DNA from: Candidatus Aminicenantota bacterium
GTDB taxonomy: Bacteria; Acidobacteriota; Aminicenantia; Aminicenantales; UBA4085
Direction: 5' to 3'
Length of the DNA: 45,677 nucleotides
Assembly: GCA_017883285.1 (NCBI GenBank)
Contig: JADGNV010000064.1
Coordinates: 1-45,677 of the forward strand
Of the stretch, positions 40,106 to 45,677 are shown piece after piece. Below the pieces are notes generated by a model. The model did no database searches, was not told the origin of the DNA, and saw nothing but the letters and a program-made list of their open reading frames with translations. Positions within the stretch are counted from its first letter, which is position 1; every line of letters starts with the position of its first letter. Both the position numbers and the translations under genes were made by a program.

Positions 40106-42532
40106 CTATTCTTCCTCGATGAGAGCGACTTCGCGCCCTTCCCCGCTTTTCTCGATCCGGATCGTCTTGATTTCATAGGGCTTGAATTTCAGGGCCATCG
40201 GGCGGGCCGTAGCCATGCGTAGCCGGCCGTTCGTGGCCAGCCCCGCCCCCTCGTGCAGCCGAACGATGAGGGCCCGGTGATCCCAGGAGCGCTTCAACGC
40301 GCTCAGGCGGATATTTTCCGGCTCGAGCGAGAGCATCTCGTCGCGATCGCCCGCGCCCGCTCCGATGGGCAGATGGGCCAGGGCGAACGGCGGGGCGCTC
40401 ATCCGGTCGGCCAGGCCCGGCAGTCTCCGCCGCACGTCGTCCGGATCGCCCGCAATCAAGAAAAATCGGACTTCGTGCACGCCGATGTCCGCGAATTTCC
40501 GGGCCGGCGACGTCCCCAACTCAAAGCCTTGCTCATGGCAATAGGCCGCGCTGCGGAGAACGGAGAGGCGGATTTCGCCCCCGCGGAAATCGAAGCCGGG
40601 CTGTCCCGAATTCACGAGGCCGAGTGCGGCCGGCCGGCCGCCGATCCGGCCTTCGAGGCAGAGCCACCGGCCGTGGACGTGCTCCTCGCCGTCCGCGGGC
40701 CGGGCAACGGCCCCTCCGGGGACCTCGGCCAGGAGCGAAGGCGAATCGATCGCCATGGGAAAAGAGAGCTTCAACCGCCTCCGTTCTTCGTTCCATTGGA
40801 TGCGCAACCGCCACTCGAGGACCGGCCATGCGGGATAGACGATCGCCTGCATGACGATTCGGCTGCGCCTGTATTCGAAGATCGATTCGGTGATCGTCCG
40901 GACGGGCCCGTTCTGGACGACCTTCGGAGCGCCCTTCAATCGGAATTCGCCGGCGATGGTCCGGTAGCTCCACCGGTCCGTCCCCCAGGAGTCGCCGTCG
41001 TCCTCGATGACGAGCGGGCGCGGCGCCGGGCCGGCCAGGAATTCCCGCTCCCCGGCGCGGAGGGACGCGGCCAGACCGGTTTTCCGATCAATAGCCGGCT
41101 TAAAGGAATTCGAGTCGACAACCGCCGTGGGCCGCGAGGACGAAAAAGGGGACGGTTCTATTTTTTCCGCCCGGACCTCGTAGCGCGCGGCACCGACGCC
41201 GGGAAGCTCATCGATGAAACACAATCTCCGGCGCCAGTCGTGGAACGGCAGAAGCGCTTCGGGTTGCTCCTCCTGGCATTCCACTTCGGCCCCGTCCAGG
41301 CGGAACAGGCGCAGGCGCCATTGGCCCGTCCATAACGGCCGGAGGCCGGACATGCACTCGACCTCGACCGGGCCGCCGGGGCAGGACGGATTCGCGTTCA
41401 GGACGGTGACGGGAATGTAAAGGGACCGCGCCTTTCCCCGGTTCAAGCCCGCGGCCGCGTCCAGCCGCAGCCGCCGGGCCTCCTCCTCGACCTTGCCGTA
41501 GAGGGCCAGCGCGTCCCGCTCCGCGGGCTCGACGCAGCTCCCGGTCAGGATGTCGTGGAAATCGTTGAAGAGGTGCCCCCGCCAGGTCTCGCCCAGCGCC
41601 TCGTCGGGATACGCCTGTCCCTTCGCCCACCAGGACGCGGCCCGCAGCGCCTCGGCCTGCGTGAGAAGTCCCAGGCTTTCCCGCTCCTTTCGCTTCAAGC
41701 GCGAAAGGGAGGTATAGCAGCCCGTGGAAACGCGCTGCAGGTCGCCTTCGAACACGGGCGCCGTCTTCGCCTGCCGCTTGATCGCCTCGTAAAATCCGTC
41801 GAGCGTGCCGTGGACGATGCGGACCCGCTTTTCCCTCCGGCGGAACGCGTCGATCCGGGCGAGGTCCTCGCGCGTCGCCCCGCCGCCGTGGTCGCCGATC
41901 CCCCAGAAGACCGCGACGTCGCGGCCGCGAGCCAGGGCGAGCGCCGTCCCTTCCTCGAGCCGCCGCTCGATGTTGTCCCGCTCGGTATGATAGAGCCCGA
42001 CCTCGATCCGATACGCCAGGATCTCGCTGCCGTCCGCGCCGCGCCACCGGTAGAGATCGGCGGGCAGTTCGAGCTCGGACGCCTGCGGCCGCATATGGAC
42101 GTACATCCTGTAGCCGGCCTTCGCCAGGACCTGCGGCAAACCCGCCCCGTGGCCGAAGGAATCGAAATTGGTGGCGACGCGCGGCGCCACGCCGAATTTC
42201 TCGCTGAAATACCGGCGCCCTTCCGCGATCTGGCGCACGAGCGACTCCAACCCGGGCAGGTTGACGTCGGGCTGGAGGTGCCAGCCGCCGCTCACCGCCC
42301 ATCGACCCTCCCGGACGAGCCTCCGGATTTCGTGGAACAAGGCAGGATCGAGCCGTTCGACCCAGCGGTAGAGCACGGCCTCGTTGTGGTTGAAGACGAG
42401 ATCCGGGCGCTCCCCCAGAATCGCGGCCGCCGCCCGGAACGTGGACAAGGCCTCCGCTGCGCCCTCTTCCCAGCGCCACTGCCAGACCGGGTCGAGGTGG
42501 GCGTTGCAGATGAGATGCAGTGCGGGCTTCAC
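40106..42532 (-). CDS. Glycoside hydrolase family 38 alpha-mannosidase
   Basis: An 808-aa retaining alpha-mannosidase. The N-terminal catalytic domain has zinc ligands H12 and D14 (NAHLDPVWQW), the nucleophile-region D124 (TNFDSFGHG) and the later GIGDHGGGATREDL block with the third metal-ligand region. A middle helical domain contains SRLKRKERESLGLLTQAEAL and WRGHLFNDFHDILTG, and beta-sandwich domains fill the C-terminus. No signal peptide, so it acts in the cytoplasm on imported mannosides. The start is a GTG overlapping the symporter stop (ATGTGA) with AAGGA upstream; a much longer frame through the symporter gene is a shadow. Confidence 0.93.
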   Translation of the reverse strand: MKPALHLICNAHLDPVWQWRWEEGAAEALSTFRAAAAILGERPDLVFNHNEAVLYRWVERLDPALFHEIRRLVREGRWAVSGGWHLQPDVNLPGLESLVRQIAEGRRYFSEKFGVAPRVATNFDSFGHGAGLPQVLAKAGYRMYVHMRPQASELELPADLYRWRGADGSEILAYRIEVGLYHTERDNIERRLEEGTALALARGRDVAVFWGIGDHGGGATREDLARIDAFRRREKRVRIVHGTLDGFYEAIKRQAKTAPVFEGDLQRVSTGCYTSLSRLKRKERESLGLLTQAEALRAASWWAKGQAYPDEALGETWRGHLFNDFHDILTGSCVEPAERDALALYGKVEEEARRLRLDAAAGLNRGKARSLYIPVTVLNANPSCPGGPVEVECMSGLRPLWTGQWRLRLFRLDGAEVECQEEQPEALLPFHDWRRRLCFIDELPGVGAARYEVRAEKIEPSPFSSSRPTAVVDSNSFKPAIDRKTGLAASLRAGEREFLAGPAPRPLVIEDDGDSWGTDRWSYRTIAGEFRLKGAPKVVQNGPVRTITESIFEYRRSRIVMQAIVYPAWPVLEWRLRIQWNEERRRLKLSFPMAIDSPSLLAEVPGGAVARPADGEEHVHGRWLCLEGRIGGRPAALGLVNSGQPGFDFRGGEIRLSVLRSAAYCHEQGFELGTSPARKFADIGVHEVRFFLIAGDPDDVRRRLPGLADRMSAPPFALAHLPIGAGAGDRDEMLSLEPENIRLSALKRSWDHRALIVRLHEGAGLATNGRLRMATARPMALKFKPYEIKTIRIEKSGEGREVALIEEE

Positions 42533-44286
42533 ATTTCGTCCTTGGCCGGCAGGTTTTTGTACCACGTGAAATACAGAACGACCGAAACGCCCGCCGCCAC
42601 GCTCGCCCAGATACCGAACTGCCGCCAATTCCGGAGGAAGGCATAGAATGGGAGCAGGGCCAGGGAGAATTGGAAGACGGCCGTGATCAGCCCGTTCAGA
42701 GCGTCGATGGTCGGCATCTTGTCCCGGGCGGGAACGAGCCCCCGCCGGACGGCCTCCCGCCGGACCGGCCCCCATACGCCAAATGGCCGGATGCGGGAGT
42801 AGAACTTCACCAGAACCTCCATGTCCGCCGGCTTGGTGAAGAAGCTGAGCACGATCGTCGTGGCGAGGCACAGTCCCATGTCCAGCCCAAGCGAGGCCGC
42901 CGCGTGGAGGCCTTTGACCAGCAAGAGCCGCAGCGTGACCAGCACGGCCGAGACGGCCATGCTCCAGACGAAGGCCCGCGCGCCGAATCGCCAATAGTGC
43001 CAGCGGAGCGTCGCGGGAACCAGAATCACGGTGACCACGACGAAGACCATCGTTTCCCAGGCGGTGATGATGCTCGAAAACGAGAGGCTGAGCACGAACC
43101 CGACGAGGACGGCCGCGACCGAGACGATCTGCCCCCACCGGACGAGCGTCTTCTGGGGCATCGACTTGGCGAAATAGCGCTTGATGAAGTCGTTGATGAC
43201 GATCGAGCTCGTGACGTTGATCATGGCGCTGATCGTGGACATGAGCGCCGCAAGGAGCACGGCCAGGAAAAAGCCCCGCAGCCCGACCGGGAACTTCTGC
43301 AGGACGAGGGGCATGATCTTCTCCGCGTCGAATCCGGCCGACGAGCCCAGGTACAGGATCCCGAGGACCATGAAGGCGCAGGCCAGGACCCAGCGGAGCG
43401 TGTAGCCGACCGTCCAGAGGCCGGCCGCGAGCTGGGCATCGCGCGGGGAGCGGGTCGTCAGGAAAAACTGGAAGTCCCAGACGTTCGGCCCGGCCAGGAG
43501 GCGGAACACCATCCAGCCGAACCCGGCCAGCAGAATCGGCCCGAAGAGACCAAAATGCTGGTAAGCCGGCGGAGTCGTGGCCATGTAATCCGGCCAGAGC
43601 TTCCACGTCGGCGCGAGCGAAAACCAGCCGGGGTCCTTGGCGATGAAGCTCGCGGCGGGCGCCTTCCCGAAGACCATGAAGGCCATGATGACCGCCCCAA
43701 CCGCGATCAGAATCGTCTGGAAGACGTCGGTCAGGATGACGCCGAAGAACCCGCCGAGGGTCACATAGACGCCGACGACGGCCAGGACGATGAGCGTCGC
43801 CGCCCAGCGCGGGAACGGCAGGAACTCCTCGGCGAATTTCCCCGTTCCGACCGAGATGAACATCAGGTTGCAGACCATCAGGACGAGGAGAAAGATGGCC
43901 GCCGCCAGGCGGGCGGCCTCGGCGTCCTTTGTCGCCCCGAAGCGAGTCTCGTTCCATTCGGCGAAGGTCATGACCCCCGACCGCCGGATCCACTTGGCCT
44001 GGAAGGCCATGTAGAAACAGATCATAAACCAGCCCCAGAAGATGTGGGTCGCCCAGAGCGACTTGAGGCCCAGGTAGAAGATGACTCCGATCATCGACAT
44101 CGTCCCGCCGATATCGATATAACTTGAACACCCCGAGAGGCCGAGCATCCACCAGGGGATATTGCGGTCGGCCAGGTAATAGGAATCTAGCTTTTTCGTG
44201 GCCTTCTTCTTAACGATGAATCCGATCATGGCCACGGTGACGAGATAGACGACGATAATGACCAGGTCGACCCAGTGGAGACTCAT
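42529..44286 (-). CDS. Sodium:solute symporter (SSS family)
   Basis: A 585-aa inner-membrane carrier with about 14 helices. The N-terminus LVIIVVYLVTVAMIGFIVKKK and YYLADRNIPWWMLGLSGCSSYIDIGG match the SSS family, including the sodium-site helix and the broken TM1. Later blocks MFISVGTGKFAEEFLPFP and AALMSTISAMINVTSSIVINDFIKRYF (TM8 sodium-site region) are present. It is the first gene of the operon leading into GH38 and the two URO-D-family genes, so it probably imports a mannoside or related glycoside. AGGGG precedes the ATG. Confidence 0.93.
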   Translation of the reverse strand: MSLHWVDLVIIVVYLVTVAMIGFIVKKKATKKLDSYYLADRNIPWWMLGLSGCSSYIDIGGTMSMIGVIFYLGLKSLWATHIFWGWFMICFYMAFQAKWIRRSGVMTFAEWNETRFGATKDAEAARLAAAIFLLVLMVCNLMFISVGTGKFAEEFLPFPRWAATLIVLAVVGVYVTLGGFFGVILTDVFQTILIAVGAVIMAFMVFGKAPAASFIAKDPGWFSLAPTWKLWPDYMATTPPAYQHFGLFGPILLAGFGWMVFRLLAGPNVWDFQFFLTTRSPRDAQLAAGLWTVGYTLRWVLACAFMVLGILYLGSSAGFDAEKIMPLVLQKFPVGLRGFFLAVLLAALMSTISAMINVTSSIVINDFIKRYFAKSMPQKTLVRWGQIVSVAAVLVGFVLSLSFSSIITAWETMVFVVVTVILVPATLRWHYWRFGARAFVWSMAVSAVLVTLRLLLVKGLHAAASLGLDMGLCLATTIVLSFFTKPADMEVLVKFYSRIRPFGVWGPVRREAVRRGLVPARDKMPTIDALNGLITAVFQFSLALLPFYAFLRNWRQFGIWASVAAGVSVVLYFTWYKNLPAKDEM

Positions 44287-44368
44287 GTTCGACCCCTGTT
44301 TTGCAACGTTTTTTCCTGAACTACGTTTAACTTAAGTCGCAGCGGAAAGTCAACTCGGCCCCGCGCCA

Positions 44369-44384
44369 AATCCGGTGCCGGATT
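44369..44384. repeat. Perfect inverted repeat between the symporter and ftsH
   Basis: AATCCGG (44369-44375) and CCGGATT (44378-44384) are separated by 2 nt; GCGC arms at 44363-44366 and 44386-44389 extend the symmetry. The 2-nt centre favours a DNA-binding operator over an RNA hairpin. It lies about 85 nt upstream of the symporter start. Confidence 0.5.
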
Positions 44385-44509
44385 AGCGCGGCGTCCGACG
44401 GGCGTTAGAAAGACCCGGGGCATTGCGCCGCTCGTCAGCTTTTAGCCGTGCAAATCGGGGTAAAAACCTGAAAAATGGCCAAATAAATTAGTTTTTTCGA
44501 TGTTTTTTC

Positions 44510-44538
44510 TTAACATCCCCGGCCAAAAATGTTAAAAT
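44510..44538 (+). promoter_or_regulatory. ftsH promoter embedded in an inverted repeat
   Basis: TTAACA (44510-44515), 17 bp, TAAAAT (44533-44538) forms a strong sigma-70-type promoter. TTAACAT (44510-44516) and ATGTTAA (44529-44535) are a perfect inverted repeat with a 12-nt spacer that covers both hexamers, so a dimeric regulator could block it. The leader would be about 15 nt with AAGGA. Confidence 0.7.
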
Positions 44539-44559
44539 GATCGGGAAAAGGATTGTTCC

Positions 44560-45677
<1,118 letters not shown>

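Noticed and set aside
40106-44152. A 1348-codon open frame on the minus strand through the symporter and GH38 genes
   Set aside because: The first 540 codons are out of frame with the clear SSS symporter and give Arg/Gly/Pro-rich nonsense. Only the part from 42532 is the GH38 protein.
44287-44340. LacI-type operator (AACGTT) and ACTTAAGT palindrome before the symporter
   Set aside because: Both are short and do not extend into a full 14-bp operator. They were too weak to list as sites.

Overview
This 45.7 kb window comes from a chromosome of a GC-rich, apparently anaerobic, Gram-negative bacterium. The gene set fits an Acidobacteriota or Aminicenantes-like lineage, but that placement is an inference from gene content. 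The evidence is a class II (B12-dependent) ribonucleotide reductase, rubrerythrin/rubredoxin oxidant defence, a small DUF6677-type membrane protein, beta-barrel outer-membrane proteins ending in Phe, an FtsEX-RodZ-NtrYX-RecO block and many Fe-S enzymes. Codon use is strongly GC3-rich everywhere except one AT-rich island at about 35.07-37.11 kb.

Layout. (1) 1-9.6 kb, all minus strand: a long run read right to left as nfu, iscS-like, iscU, nadA, rubrerythrin-like, nth, amrS, archease, rtcB, a secreted MTA/SAH nucleosidase-like protein, tyrS and an outer-membrane protein cut by the window edge. Fe-S assembly genes come first and Fe-S clients (NadA, Nth, AmrS) follow, mostly with tiny gaps or ATGA overlaps. 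The cysteine desulfurase homologue lacks the PLP-binding lysine and several other PLP and substrate residues, and the IscU scaffold carries a double zinc-ribbon tail. (2) 9.6-19.7 kb, minus: nrdJ; a DUF1858-DUF438-hemerythrin-PAS protein behind an SH3/beta-barrel protein; then a rubrerythrin, rubredoxin, rubredoxin-reductase-like flavoprotein, porin and purA unit with a near-consensus promoter; then mutM. (3) 20.0-27.3 kb, plus: two small membrane proteins, ftsE, ftsX, a RodZ-like protein, an NtrY/NtrX-like two-component pair and recO. The response regulator has lost the GAFTGA sigma-54 loop. (4) 27.5-34.8 kb, mixed strands: a UbiA-type prenyltransferase, a small membrane protein, an MFS carrier, a lipid kinase, a TPR/NTF2-like exported protein, a nitroreductase and rpoD. 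(5) 35.07-37.19 kb: an intact tRNA-Ala(GGC) and, 2.05 kb away, an exact 48-bp copy of its 3' part. They bracket AT-rich DNA with an orphan ABC-2 permease, the footprint of a small tRNA-targeted element with no integrase left. (6) 37.3-44.3 kb: a mannoside-use cluster of sodium symporter, GH38 alpha-mannosidase and two URO-D-family proteins, all overlapping or nearly so, facing a D-lyxose/D-mannose isomerase. (7) 44.56 kb to the end: the 5' part of ftsH behind a strong promoter embedded in an inverted repeat.

Two features cut across the window. A structured element of about 125 bp occurs twice on opposite strands (19841-19967 and 27344-27466). It has identical primary-sequence blocks, covarying outer arms and a completely different internal hairpin in each copy. 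Several genes (ftsE, mutM, the rodZ-like gene, the small membrane gene ending at 28486, and a tyrS upstream mini-ORF) have consensus-like -10 boxes only 6-9 nt before the start codon, which predicts leaderless mRNAs. No CRISPR array, rRNA gene or transposase was seen.
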